The translations under genes and the position numbers were made by a program. DNA of 32,510 nucleotides, from NCBI GenBank assembly GCA_027592325.1, contig JAQCKO010000013.1, positions 1 through 32,510 on the forward strand, in the 5' to 3' direction. Position 1 is the stretch's first letter, and each line of letters begins with the position of its first letter. This DNA comes from a bacterium. Its GTDB lineage: Bacteria; Patescibacteriota; Patescibacteriia; UBA9934. Below, piece after piece: positions 9,069 to 19,219 of the stretch. The notes under the pieces were generated by a model. That model made no database searches. It was given only the letters and a program-made list of their open reading frames with translations, and was not told the DNA's origin.

Positions 9069-12000
9069 ATGAAACATCGTTTGCTTGTCAGTATTATAGC
9101 GATACTCATGTTAATGGGTGTTTCGTTTTCACCAATACATTCACACGCACAAGTAGCTGGTGTTGTAACAACACCATTCGACACACATGCAGATATTGCC
9201 GCGGAATCAGCAACAGAAACGAAACGCACGGTAGGTGAGGCTATCAAAATGGGAACGCTATGGGGGCTCACCATCGCGCTTCTTGAAACCATGCAATATT
9301 TTGCCGATCAAGTCGCGTATAATGCTGCGGTTTGGATTGCCTCAGGGGCGCCGGGAGGCGAGCCATTAGTTGAGCAGAGGCCAGTAGGGGATTACTTTTT
9401 ATACGCAGGATCCTTGTTTGCTAACGAGGTAATTGTTGAGCTTGCAAAGGCAGATGAGCGTTTTGTGCCGCTGCAAGGGTTTGGTGTGTGTACACCACCA
9501 AATTTGCCGGCGCTACAAGTAGGAATTAAAAGTGCTTTTCAGCCGGGAGACTTAGACATTTGTGGGGTAGAAGAGCTCCGTGAAAACTGGTCAGGATTTA
9601 TTGGAGGGATTAGTAAAACAATTACAAATAAAGAAGAACGTAATCGTGTAATGCTCAATACGCTCAAGGATTCATTCAATCCGAACGTCAACGCATTTTC
9701 TGTGTCATTTGGCCTCTACACCGACACTCTACTTGGCGCACAAAAAGAAGCAGAGCTAAACTTTTTAAAGCTCATGGTGGGTGATTCAGGTTTTAAACCA
9801 GTGGTGGACTTTATTACGGGGAATGTCGCGACTCCTGCAAGCTTGGTCTCTGACCATGTAAAAACACAGTTCAAAAAACCGGACGAAGTTGCACAAGACT
9901 CTGCGACGGCCTTTATTCCAAATGGGATACTCCTACAAGCTGGGCATCGTGCGGCTTCTATTTTTACGAATACATTGCTTTCTGAGTTGACACGAAAAAT
10001 TCAAAACGGTCTTTTTGATCCAATTGAATTCGACGATCCATTTGATGAATTTGCAAGCGGAACGGGGTCGCGAGACGCAGCACAAGAACGCTTACGTTCA
10101 ATTTTGACATTCTCTCCAATTGGGTCGTCGAATTATAGTCTTCTTTCTGAATTCGTTACCTGTCCATCGACCACGCGTGGAACCGCTCGTCGTATTTACA
10201 ATTGTGTTCTTGATGCAAGTTTTGCTTCGGCTATTTCACGGTCAGAAGCAGGTATTGCACTCACGCTTGAAGAAGCAATCAGTCAAGGCCTCATTAATGG
10301 AAATTGGCCGCTTATTCCATCGGGGGATATTACGGCAAATCAAGATCCTCTCTGCTATACATACGGATTTTGTCATGGAAACCTTGTAAAAATGCGAAAG
10401 GCGCGCATTATTCCTGTTGGTTGGGAGCTTGCTGCAGAATCTCCTCAAAATGGAGGGGGTTCGTATGTAACGCTACGTGAAGCGATGGAAGGATTTTATG
10501 AGTGTAACGATGAAGGTGGTCGCGACGACAATAATCCGTGGTGTAAGCTGATTGACCCAAATTGGGTATTGAAGTATCCGGAAACGCAATGCCGCCTGCT
10601 TGTTCACGGTCAACAACTTGAGGCTTCGGGGGTAGATTCACGTGCGCAGGAGTGTGTTGATTTTGAAAGCTGTGTTAGTGAGAATGAAGACGGAACCTGT
10701 AACGCTTATGGACATTGTATTGAGGAAGAGAATACATGGACATTCCGCGGGGATAGCTGTCCTGCAGAATATGCAAGCTGCTTAAATTTCCGCCGATCAG
10801 ATGGGAAAAACGTGAGTTATCTTTCTGCAACGGTTGATCAGTCCGGATGTAATGCTTCAAATAGCGGTTGTCTTTGGTATCAGGACACACTGACTGTGAC
10901 AGATGAATCAGCGACGTTCGGGACAATTGACGACGTCGCTGCTGATGATGCACGAGAGGATGCCTATCTTGATCGTGTGTATTTTACATCGGCAGTAGAG
11001 CCGTGTTCAGAAGGTGATGTAGGATGTGCGGAACTGTATCGCCGCAGCGACACTCTGACACTCAATCTGGTGCAGAATCCGAGTTTTGAGGCGGACGAAG
11101 ACTTAGATGGGATTCCGGACAGATGGACAGCAGAAGATACTTCCGTGTTCGAGAGGCGTGAAGGAGCTGGTCGACGCGGAGGATTTGGAGTGATTGCAAA
11201 TGGGGATTTGGTTCAATACGGTTTACGCTTGGAGCAAAATAGTTTTTACACATTGTCAGCGTTTAGTGGGCGTTCAAATGACGCTGTTCCCGGAACGGCA
11301 GATGTGATTCTTTCGCTTATTGGTCCTGATGGGGCAGCGCCTTCTCTTGAAGCGCTTAGTATTTCAGAGGGTTGTACTATTCTTGACGAAGTTGCTGGAC
11401 GCTATGGGATAACCATGAATCCATCTGGGGCCGATTTACAGCGATTCGATTGTACCTTTACAGTGCCAGGATCACTTGTATCTGGTCCGTTTACAGGCGT
11501 GCTACGTATGCGGAATACGTCGGGAACGGTTATTATTGACGATGTTCAAATTGAGCAGGCAGCAGCTCCGACGTCGTATACGGAGGGGTATAGCGATGCA
11601 GCGGTTACGGTGGAATATGCAAAGCTTCCTCCGGTCGAACTTGGTTGTACCGGAGGACCAGAGGATCACCCAAACTGTGCAAACTATTCGGCTATTTGTA
11701 GTGAGCTCGACGCAGGATGCACCCTGTATACTCCAACAAATGGGAATCCATCGGTTTCTGCAACGGTATCGCCGGCAGATGTTTGTGATGCAGCGTGTAG
11801 TGGCTATGATACCTACAAACAAGAGCCAACGTATTACGAACCAGAGGGACAATTTCCTGTCTATTTCATTGCAGAAACGGCAGATGCTTGCTCGGCTGCT
11901 GACGTCGGCTGCTCTGAATTTACGAATCTTGAAACAGAAGAAGTTTCCTATTATACGTATTTGCGTGCATGTGTGACCGAAACACAGGCTACAACAAATA

Positions 12001-15000
12001 TCGACAGCGATAATGAAGCCGTTTTCTACACATGGGAAGGAAGCGACACGGACGGGTATCAGTTGCGAACGTGGAATTTACTCGAATCGAATATTGAAGC
12101 TCCGTCAATTGTATTTGAAAGTGGATACGTGGAAGCAAATCCAGGTGCTGCGCCGTGTACGAATTGGGTAAGTGACGAGAGCGGCATTCGCTGCATAGAT
12201 ACCGTGCCAGATATGAATACTGATGCAGCTGCTTGTGATGAATATGCAGATATTTTCACGAATCCCGATTGTCGTGAGTTTTATGACAGCGCGGGAGGAA
12301 TTCACTACCGATTATGGAGTAAGACGGTGAGCGTTGATAATAGTTGTGTAAGCTATCGAAAAACTGATGTATTCGGATTGGGATCTGATACGGATGCTGA
12401 TGGAATAGATGACGGGAAAGAAGTTTGTGAAGCATCGGGAGGACGTTTTAATGACAGCGCGCTTACGTGTCTTTACTACGGACTAGACGTACAAAGTGAC
12501 CGTTGTGGGGCATCTGAAAATGGTTGTCGCGCGTATACCGGCGGACAAAGCGGAAACAGTCGTATTGTATTTGAAGATTATGTTGAGGATGGAACGGTTG
12601 AAAAATGGCAAGCGAGTATTGGATCACCAGCGGATGACGATATTCTTTATAGTAATGAGTCGCTTGCTGCTGATGGGCACTCTGTAGAATTTAGCTCGCC
12701 GGTACTCCGGACGCATTACTTCGACCTTGGTTCGCCTTGTGAGGAAGAAGGGGGCTGTCTTTCGACAGATTATGGCGATGTTTCACGCTCAGGTGGCAGT
12801 TGCCGGATTCCATTCGGGGAGCAAGTATGTGGCGAGCTTGTAGGGGGGATTTTTTCAGGGAAAACGTATACCGTAACATTTCTCGCAAAAGGAAATACAA
12901 CACTCGAAGTACTATTGAAGAATTTCAGCCGTCCTGATACCGAGCTTGTATTTGATGAGCTACAGCTTACGCCAGAATGGAATCAATTTACACTTGGACC
13001 GATTGCGATACCGGACAGCGGTGAATGGGGAGAGAATGAAGCGGTGTCGCTCCTTTTCCGTCATACGGATGGTACAGAAAATACCGTTCATGTAGATAAT
13101 ATTGTCTTGCGTGAAGGGGAAGGAAATCTGTATTTGATTTCTGATTCATGGATTACTCCAGCGCAGTGTGATGCCACACCTGAAGGAGCGCTTGCTCCGC
13201 AATTCCAGCTTGGATGTCAAGAATATACAACGCAATCAGGACAGTTTGCGTATCTCAAAAAATTCACGCGACTTTGCGATGAAAGTAAAGTAGGTTGTGA
13301 TGCATTTTATGCAACACATCAATCAGAATCACCGTATCTATCTCTGCATCGCGCGACCTGTCAAAACCTTGATCTGAATGCAGATGGAGCGCCTGATACG
13401 GCTTTGGTCCGCACAACTTGTCGATTGCTCGCAGAAACAGATGGACTCAGTTTTGACGCAGGATCGCCAGCGCTTTGTGATATGCAGCCAGGTCAGTCAT
13501 CATGCGAATATACATCATCAGATTGGCTGCCAGAAGCTACTATCGTAAATCTTGGTATTCTTGCTGCACACATTGACTACGGTCCTGAAGCCGCATTCGT
13601 TCAAGCGGATCAACCGATTTACATTGTCCTCAATGAAGAGAGTCGTTGTTCTTCTTCAGGTGCTGGGTGTAAGGAACTCGGAAAACCAGCATTCAGCGCG
13701 GATCAAAGTCAGGTGACAGCATTTGAAACGGTGTATTTGAAAGACGATCCGGAACGGTATGACGAAATTCTTTGTTCTTCGGATGAATTATTCTGTGAAG
13801 AGTGGAATTCGACCACAGAAGGAACATGGTATTTCAAAGATCCGGGTGAGCATGCGTGTGAATATCGCACGGGCGTGACGATTGGCGCGACATCGTATGA
13901 TGGATGGTTCCGTACGGGAACATCAGAATTTTGTTATGGAACCGGGACCTGTTCAGATAGCGGTGCTGCTTGTGTCCTCGACAGTGATTGTGCACCATCA
14001 GGTGGGGAATGTGTTGTGACGACAGGAAGCTTCGTGATTGGTGGAACAGAGTCAGGTATTTGGCGTAATGGAGATGCTGGGTATGACGGTTGGATAGGAA
14101 TGTGCGCGCCTGAGTGGAACAGTTGTAAAGTGTTTGAAGATCCGATGGATGTTGATAATGAGCTTGCATACCAATCCTCGGCTGGGGAGATGTATCCTTT
14201 CATTGACAACGATATCTTAAACGATGATAGAAATACGCCGACGGAACGATGTAATGGACAGGTGAGTCAGCAGGAAGGTTGTGTGCTGTTCAATGATGAA
14301 GCAGATGTAGCTCAAAATTATCAAACAAGCGCGACGTATGTTGCGAGCCAATACGCGGATGAATTTTACGGGGAACGTCCATTCGATTTGGTAGATCCAA
14401 TCGACTGTTCGCAGTCCGGCGGAGGCATTGTGAATTATCGCGGTCAGCAAATTGACCTCTGTCAATCGCGTTGCCGCTATCGAACGGCTGATGTGATTAC
14501 ATTCCCAGATGCAGATGATGGATTATTCCAGTTCGGTGGTTCATGTCTTACCAATTTAGATTGTCCTGACGTCGCAGGAGCAATCCCTGGTGAAATGGCG
14601 GAAGGACAGTGTAATAATGCCCTGATAGATGCAAACCGACTTCAGAACGATGCAAACCGTATTTTGAAGGTTACGCGTGATCGTGTCTGTTCAGAGTGGC
14701 TTGCATGTGATGAAGAGCGTCCTGAATGGGATGAATCGATTGGGGCGTACCGAAGCGTTTGTCAGCTGGTAGGACGGTATGAAGATGGCGCTGAGCCAGG
14801 ATTCAATGAGGTCCAGGTGACAGATAGCGTGACGCGCGTGTTGGATATCGATCTTTACACAGCGCGTGAGACAGGTTGGTATGGCGTGGACTATTCAGGG
14901 TATGCGCTTCCTAATCGTTTCTCTGTTGAGCATTTGAGCCAAGAAAATATTGCCTCGCCATTTACATGTGTAAATACGTCTCGTACCGAGGTTGCTTGTG

Positions 15001-17972
15001 ATCCGCTGAATCCAGCAGCCGCTTCATGTGCAGGTGCTTGTGAACGCAATAGTGTGAAGACGTATAGGCTTGCCTTTAATGCAGGAACGTGTGAAGACAC
15101 GCATGGATCAAGCTGTACGGTTGGATTCTGTAGCGACACCGGACGCGCATGTACGAACGATGGGCAATGTAACGATGAAGCATTCTGCGCAACAGGAACC
15201 TGTCTTGAGCGTACCGGGGCTGCTTGTCGATTGGATGAAGATTGTGGCGGTGGCCAGATTTGTGATGGGGGAACATGTGCGATTGAGAGTGGGGCATGCG
15301 GACTTGATTTTGCCTGCCCAGGAGCATCGGTTTGTAATGTTTCGACGGCAGTGAATGAGGGGACATGTTATAACGACCGTTGTTTACTATCGCCTGAAGG
15401 AGAGACATTCGTTGACGCGTTTAGCGTCAGCGAGGTTTGTCGTGCATACCCTGAAGCAAATAGTCCATTTGAAAATAAATTGGTTGAGCAGTGGCAAATT
15501 GAAGATCGTTCCGCACAATCAACAGTGCCGAATCGTTTAGAAAGTGCGCATGTGTATCAAAGCGTTTCTGGGTATGAAGCCGCGAATTTCTGTGCACCAG
15601 GGGAAACCTGTTCATGCTCATATCGTAAAATTGGCAATACCGGGGGATCGCAATATATTGGCGCATCAGGAGCGCCAGACGTTCTTGGAATATGCGAAGG
15701 TGGTGACTTTACCGGTGACTTCTGTTCAGATGAAGAAGATTGTGGCGGGGAAGATGGTCTTACCGAATACTGCCAAGGATTTGATCGTGAAGATACGTAT
15801 TACGGACTTACGGGGTACTGCTTAGAGCGCGACACCAGCATTAATATTGAAGGTGATCAAAATCTTGGGGCATGTATTACCTGGCTCCCGGTAGATGAAT
15901 TACAAGGATCAACCAATATTTACGCAAAAGCCGTTAATGCTGGGGTATTTGATGATGTGTATTACTGTGGAGAGGTACGGACGTATGCAATTGCTCAAAC
16001 TGCAATGGGATGTTCTGCGGTTCGTGGAGAAGATGGCCTCTCACCAGTCGATCCGGCTGACTCAATAACCGATAGAGATAATAGCTGGTGTCAACATACA
16101 GTTGTTTGTCCGAAGGGATATTATGCCATTGTTGGTGGAGCAAAATATCCAGCTATGGATGGTACGGCTTACTGGGCAAATCGCTGTGCAAATTCGGGGG
16201 ATTACTGGGACGGGGGACGAGATGCGTGTCCGTATATGTGTATTCCAGACAATGCATTCACCGATTCAGGTGAGGCGTGTGCAGAGTTATTACCACCGTC
16301 AGATGCAGAGGGATTGGGTGCATATAGGCCTGTAACTAAATCGGGAGACACAGTTGCAAAAACACCCTATCATTATTACGACGATCCACTTGAATTTGAT
16401 GGTTTAGTCGACACACTTGAATCGTGTAAGTCATACGGTCGTGATTTAGAACTAGATAGTATTGGATTGACTGATGCAAACTTACCTTGGCCTTGGTGGG
16501 ATTTGAATGATAGTTGTGGTGATGGATTTGGTAGCTGTAATGAGTACGCAATAGAGCTTCCAACAAGTGATGGAACAGGATATGTAGACTGGGCTGAAAC
16601 ATTCCCCGCATGTCAGAGTGTAATTCAGGTCGCAGCTGATGAGGCCGACCAATATGCCATCGCATATACAAATCGTGTACTTGGCAACGAAGATTATGAT
16701 ATCTTCCCGCTTGATTACGTGCGTACAACAGTGAATGAACCATTTGGTTCGACGCGTAATCCAGATGAGGTGAGTGTTTTAAATGCAGTTGGTATTCCTG
16801 ATCCAACGCCATTGGTCATTCCATATTGCTCTTATGATGATGACATTTTGCCGCCAGACAGCTACGACTCACCGCTAGCATGTTCGATGGGAATTTGTTC
16901 TGTTGCGGAACAGCGCTGTTCGACTGATAGAGACTGTCCGGGAGATGAGTTCTGTATGCGCAAAGGCGACTATTCATCGGGACTGCTAAACACAGGTGAA
17001 ATAGAAGCGCAGTCATATCTAGATTGGTATGCAACGTTTGGTTACTCACCATTTGTTGATCTTCCGCCAGGCGAGCGCAGAGGTGACATAGCGGGCCGGC
17101 TTTCACAAATCTTCGCGGTTCCGCAAAAAATTCGTACATGGGTTTTGGGAGCACTCGGTTCGTATGGACCGGCTGAGGATATTGAAGTAGATGCTGATGA
17201 TTTTGATGACGATTTCTATTGGGATACCCGTGAAGAAAATGGAAATACGGTTCCACAATTACGCGCGCTTGATGTAGAGAATTGTAATGACAGTGGCCTT
17301 TGTCCAGAAGATGCATCACATCCGATGACGATTAATGGCCAAAATGAAGGGTCGGTTATTGCAGAAGGTGGCTTCCTTCGCGCAACGGCGCAATTCTTCG
17401 CCTTTGCTGACCCGAACCAACTGCCGCTGCGTGTAGTAAAAATGGCTTGGGGGGAAGAAGATGGAGCGATATTAGCACCAGGTCTTGATGATTTTTACCT
17501 TAACCATCGCGGACTGACGGGTGGTGGGAGTGCTCAGACAAAATGTGATGACGATACAGGAACATGGGGAACGACCGATGAAAGCTGTACGCCAGGATTC
17601 TTCACCTTCAGAAATGATTACACCTGTGATGCCAGGGATGTCGATCCTGACGTGGGATTGCCGCTTTGTAGTACGTTCGTCGGTGGTGAGCCGACCATTT
17701 TCCAGCCTTGTGTGCGTGAAGTTGATGGCGTAGATGCCTGTGTCTTCAAGCCAGGTGTGCACGTCCGTGATAACTGGGGGTATTGCGCCGGAACGTGTGA
17801 CCTCAATGGCGATGGTGTCGCCGAAGAAGGAGAAGGCTGCTTTAATGCGAGCTTGGAGATTGGCAGTGTAGACGATTCAATCAATCAGTGTAATTACCTT
17901 TTAAAGCCTGGTGGCAGAACTACTGACGATCCGTGGACTTACTATGACGGGGAGATTATTGTGAAACCATAG
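9069..17972 (+). CDS. Giant exported Cys-rich multidomain protein (2967 aa)
   Basis: The N-terminus (residues 1-28, ending HSHA) is a signal peptide; the rest is acidic and very rich in Cys and aromatic residues. Recurring units are C-x5-GC followed by an aromatic or acidic residue (near residues 645, 877, 940, 1145, 1402, 1525, 1736). Two jelly-roll segments resemble carbohydrate-binding modules (about 667-832, NPSFE to DDVQIE; and about 1160-1352, ending VHVDNIVLREG). Calcium-type motifs include DTDADGIDDGKE and DLNGDGVAEEGE. Tandem 25-residue Cys knots lie near 2016-2103. No C-terminal anchor is seen. Exact function is unknown. Similar giant proteins next to VirB6/VirB4-like genes are a feature of CPR bacteria, suggesting an adhesin or appendage component stabilised by disulfides and Ca. 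A hairpin repeat and a terminator follow. Confidence 0.9.
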   Translation: MKHRLLVSIIAILMLMGVSFSPIHSHAQVAGVVTTPFDTHADIAAESATETKRTVGEAIKMGTLWGLTIALLETMQYFADQVAYNAAVWIASGAPGGEPLVEQRPVGDYFLYAGSLFANEVIVELAKADERFVPLQGFGVCTPPNLPALQVGIKSAFQPGDLDICGVEELRENWSGFIGGISKTITNKEERNRVMLNTLKDSFNPNVNAFSVSFGLYTDTLLGAQKEAELNFLKLMVGDSGFKPVVDFITGNVATPASLVSDHVKTQFKKPDEVAQDSATAFIPNGILLQAGHRAASIFTNTLLSELTRKIQNGLFDPIEFDDPFDEFASGTGSRDAAQERLRSILTFSPIGSSNYSLLSEFVTCPSTTRGTARRIYNCVLDASFASAISRSEAGIALTLEEAISQGLINGNWPLIPSGDITANQDPLCYTYGFCHGNLVKMRKARIIPVGWELAAESPQNGGGSYVTLREAMEGFYECNDEGGRDDNNPWCKLIDPNWVLKYPETQCRLLVHGQQLEASGVDSRAQECVDFESCVSENEDGTCNAYGHCIEEENTWTFRGDSCPAEYASCLNFRRSDGKNVSYLSATVDQSGCNASNSGCLWYQDTLTVTDESATFGTIDDVAADDAREDAYLDRVYFTSAVEPCSEGDVGCAELYRRSDTLTLNLVQNPSFEADEDLDGIPDRWTAEDTSVFERREGAGRRGGFGVIANGDLVQYGLRLEQNSFYTLSAFSGRSNDAVPGTADVILSLIGPDGAAPSLEALSISEGCTILDEVAGRYGITMNPSGADLQRFDCTFTVPGSLVSGPFTGVLRMRNTSGTVIIDDVQIEQAAAPTSYTEGYSDAAVTVEYAKLPPVELGCTGGPEDHPNCANYSAICSELDAGCTLYTPTNGNPSVSATVSPADVCDAACSGYDTYKQEPTYYEPEGQFPVYFIAETADACSAADVGCSEFTNLETEEVSYYTYLRACVTETQATTNIDSDNEAVFYTWEGSDTDGYQLRTWNLLESNIEAPSIVFESGYVEANPGAAPCTNWVSDESGIRCIDTVPDMNTDAAACDEYADIFTNPDCREFYDSAGGIHYRLWSKTVSVDNSCVSYRKTDVFGLGSDTDADGIDDGKEVCEASGGRFNDSALTCLYYGLDVQSDRCGASENGCRAYTGGQSGNSRIVFEDYVEDGTVEKWQASIGSPADDDILYSNESLAADGHSVEFSSPVLRTHYFDLGSPCEEEGGCLSTDYGDVSRSGGSCRIPFGEQVCGELVGGIFSGKTYTVTFLAKGNTTLEVLLKNFSRPDTELVFDELQLTPEWNQFTLGPIAIPDSGEWGENEAVSLLFRHTDGTENTVHVDNIVLREGEGNLYLISDSWITPAQCDATPEGALAPQFQLGCQEYTTQSGQFAYLKKFTRLCDESKVGCDAFYATHQSESPYLSLHRATCQNLDLNADGAPDTALVRTTCRLLAETDGLSFDAGSPALCDMQPGQSSCEYTSSDWLPEATIVNLGILAAHIDYGPEAAFVQADQPIYIVLNEESRCSSSGAGCKELGKPAFSADQSQVTAFETVYLKDDPERYDEILCSSDELFCEEWNSTTEGTWYFKDPGEHACEYRTGVTIGATSYDGWFRTGTSEFCYGTGTCSDSGAACVLDSDCAPSGGECVVTTGSFVIGGTESGIWRNGDAGYDGWIGMCAPEWNSCKVFEDPMDVDNELAYQSSAGEMYPFIDNDILNDDRNTPTERCNGQVSQQEGCVLFNDEADVAQNYQTSATYVASQYADEFYGERPFDLVDPIDCSQSGGGIVNYRGQQIDLCQSRCRYRTADVITFPDADDGLFQFGGSCLTNLDCPDVAGAIPGEMAEGQCNNALIDANRLQNDANRILKVTRDRVCSEWLACDEERPEWDESIGAYRSVCQLVGRYEDGAEPGFNEVQVTDSVTRVLDIDLYTARETGWYGVDYSGYALPNRFSVEHLSQENIASPFTCVNTSRTEVACDPLNPAAASCAGACERNSVKTYRLAFNAGTCEDTHGSSCTVGFCSDTGRACTNDGQCNDEAFCATGTCLERTGAACRLDEDCGGGQICDGGTCAIESGACGLDFACPGASVCNVSTAVNEGTCYNDRCLLSPEGETFVDAFSVSEVCRAYPEANSPFENKLVEQWQIEDRSAQSTVPNRLESAHVYQSVSGYEAANFCAPGETCSCSYRKIGNTGGSQYIGASGAPDVLGICEGGDFTGDFCSDEEDCGGEDGLTEYCQGFDREDTYYGLTGYCLERDTSINIEGDQNLGACITWLPVDELQGSTNIYAKAVNAGVFDDVYYCGEVRTYAIAQTAMGCSAVRGEDGLSPVDPADSITDRDNSWCQHTVVCPKGYYAIVGGAKYPAMDGTAYWANRCANSGDYWDGGRDACPYMCIPDNAFTDSGEACAELLPPSDAEGLGAYRPVTKSGDTVAKTPYHYYDDPLEFDGLVDTLESCKSYGRDLELDSIGLTDANLPWPWWDLNDSCGDGFGSCNEYAIELPTSDGTGYVDWAETFPACQSVIQVAADEADQYAIAYTNRVLGNEDYDIFPLDYVRTTVNEPFGSTRNPDEVSVLNAVGIPDPTPLVIPYCSYDDDILPPDSYDSPLACSMGICSVAEQRCSTDRDCPGDEFCMRKGDYSSGLLNTGEIEAQSYLDWYATFGYSPFVDLPPGERRGDIAGRLSQIFAVPQKIRTWVLGALGSYGPAEDIEVDADDFDDDFYWDTREENGNTVPQLRALDVENCNDSGLCPEDASHPMTINGQNEGSVIAEGGFLRATAQFFAFADPNQLPLRVVKMAWGEEDGAILAPGLDDFYLNHRGLTGGGSAQTKCDDDTGTWGTTDESCTPGFFTFRNDYTCDARDVDPDVGLPLCSTFVGGEPTIFQPCVREVDGVDACVFKPGVHVRDNWGYCAGTCDLNGDGVAEEGEGCFNASLEIGSVDDSINQCNYLLKPGGRTTDDPWTYYDGEIIVKP

Positions 17973-17982
17973 GGTAGTGCTG

Positions 17983-18050
17983 TTAGTCCGGCAGCTCATC
18001 TTCGATGAGTGCCGGATCCGGCTGAGTAAAGCGACAGCCGGACAAGTAGT
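17983..18050 (+). repeat. Paired-hairpin intergenic repeat, copy B
   Basis: Second copy of the element after groEL. Hairpin 1 is TCCGGCA-g-CTCATC / GATGAG-TGCCGGA with a TTC loop (17987-18016). Hairpin 2 is TCCGGCTG / CAGCCGGA with a 10-nt loop (18017-18042). The two stems abut at GCCGGATCCGGC. It begins soon after the stop of the giant gene, the same place as copy A relative to groEL. Confidence 0.8.
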
Positions 18051-18076
18051 TTGTAGCGAGTAGGTAGTAGCTCAAG

Positions 18077-18110
18077 AACAAAAGAACGGGTGCAGGCCCG
18101 TTCTTTTGTT
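18077..18110 (+). terminator. Strong rho-independent terminator of the giant-protein operon
   Basis: A perfect 14-bp stem (AACAAAAGAACGGG at 18077-18090 with its complement at 18097-18110) around TGCAGG has a T-rich 3' arm. It ends the operon that starts at 8381, so the VirB6-like gene downstream is transcribed separately. Confidence 0.8.
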
Positions 18111-18180
18111 GCGAGGATTTTGAAGAGTGTTGAATCGATTAGTTTACTAACTCGTTGGAATCGTTGAAGACGTTGGGTTC

Positions 18181-18210
18181 TCGTCATTCTTGCGAAGAGC
18201 GGGATCCATC
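18181..18210 (+). repeat. Short palindromic intergenic repeat (REP/dRS3-like), degenerate
   Basis: TCGTCATTCTTGCGAAGAGC followed by GGGATCCATCG is a diverged copy of the family seen at 6715 and 30182. It abuts the inverted-repeat element that begins at 18208. Confidence 0.55.
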
Positions 18211-18314
18211 GAATAGATCCTTCACTATGTTCCCGGCGGAGTCACGGCGGAGCCGGACGGGCCGGGCAGGCAAGAATTTGTAAATTCTCGAGCGAAGCGA
18301 GAGATCTATTCGAT
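18208..18314. repeat. 107-nt MITE-like element with perfect 12-bp terminal inverted repeats
   Basis: ATCGAATAGATC (18208-18219) and GATCTATTCGAT (18303-18314) are perfect inverted repeats. Between them are further small palindromes (GAATTTGTAAATTC, CTCGAGCGAAGCGAG). The right 45 nt (18270-18314) recur in diverged form at 30107-30152. There is no coding capacity. The next part of the gap, to 18398, is AT-rich pyrimidine-biased sequence with no recognised feature. Confidence 0.6.
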
Positions 18315-18398
18315 TGATAGCCTCAAATACAACCTGTAAACCTTTGCAGCCTTTTACAACCTTTCTACTATCTACATTCTACTTTCTACCGATTCCCC

Positions 18399-18434
18399 AA
18401 AAGCAAAAGACCCCACCTCCGAAGAGATGGGATC
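18399..18434 (-). terminator. Rho-independent terminator of the minus-strand lipoprotein gene
   Basis: Read on the minus strand, an 11-bp stem (GATCCCATCTC / GAGGTGGGGTC, two wobbles) is closed by a TTCG tetraloop and followed by TTTTGCTTTT. It sits 18 nt past the stop codon. Confidence 0.85.
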
Positions 18435-18452
18435 GAGACGGGTGCGGAGCTG

Positions 18453-19142
18453 TCAGGTGCTCCAGCACTCGATGAAGTCGAGGTCGTCCGGGAACGCATC
18501 AGTCGTGTAGTCGAACACGAACCCGTTCGCGGTGAACTCCTCGTTGAGGATGATCGGTGTCCCGATGTCATCGCCGGTGTCACCGACGATGTCGAAGTTG
18601 GTACCGTTGACCACCAGCTGCGCCTGCGACCAGAGCTTGTCGATCTGGAAGTAGGTGCTATCGATGATCGCGACGTCCGGGTTGTTGAACTCGATCACGC
18701 GACCATCGTACATGGTACGACGGCAGGACATATCGCCCCAGCGTCGGCTGTAGTTCAGGTCGAATGCTTCTTCGGTCACCTGATCGGCGACTACGGTCAC
18801 CTCGATCTCGGGGATGCCGAACTTCTTGCCGTCACGGTCGTGCAGCGGCAATCCGTCGTGGCTCAGGTCGGTGATGTCACCGACGGTCACCGTGTGGGTG
18901 CCCGTCGAGACCGTGATGTGCTCACCAGTGTAGCCAGCGAACTTGCCGTTGACGTTGACCATGCAGTCTTCGGGCGAACCATCGATCGCGGCGTGGACCA
19001 GCAGGGTGCCGGTCTCACCGTTCCCGGCGGGCGTCGTCACGTCCGAGCCATGCGGCCCGGTCGTGGACACCTGCGGAAGGCGGTTCACGTAGCAGCCCAT
19101 GACCACGAGGGCCATGAACGAAAGCGTGGGGTTGAAACGCAT
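18453..19142 (-). CDS. Putative lipoprotein, function unknown
   Basis: The 229-residue protein begins with a lipoprotein signal peptide (MRFNPTLSFMALVV) and the lipobox VMGC with Cys17. The mature part is rich in beta strands and acidic residues and contains a GTHTVTVGDITDL segment like PEGA-type beta domains; I do not recognise a family. The start is fixed by the Shine-Dalgarno site GAGGAG 6 nt upstream; an upstream GTG at 19202 lacks one. It has its own consensus promoter and terminator. Base composition is about 60% GC in one 60-nt line counted by eye, against about 47% in a host-gene line. It looks foreign compared with its neighbours. Confidence 0.8.
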   Translation of the reverse strand: MRFNPTLSFMALVVMGCYVNRLPQVSTTGPHGSDVTTPAGNGETGTLLVHAAIDGSPEDCMVNVNGKFAGYTGEHITVSTGTHTVTVGDITDLSHDGLPLHDRDGKKFGIPEIEVTVVADQVTEEAFDLNYSRRWGDMSCRRTMYDGRVIEFNNPDVAIIDSTYFQIDKLWSQAQLVVNGTNFDIVGDTGDDIGTPIILNEEFTANGFVFDYTTDAFPDDLDFIECWST

Positions 19143-19148
19143 GGGGGA

Positions 19149-19154
19149 CTCCTC
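19149..19154 (-). promoter_or_regulatory. Shine-Dalgarno site deciding the lipoprotein start
   Basis: GAGGAG on the minus strand ends 6 nt before ATG 19142. It is a textbook site, unlike the SD-less starts of most genes in this window. Confidence 0.8.
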
Positions 19155-19219
19155 GTGGGCCAAGGGCCCGTTTAATGAACGTTTGCAAACCCGGTATTTC
19201 ACGAGTTTGACTCATAATG

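Noticed and set aside
15115-15375. CRISPR or DNA-level tandem repeat
   Set aside because: The regularity is at protein level (Cys spacing); nucleotide repeats are not conserved and there are no spacers.
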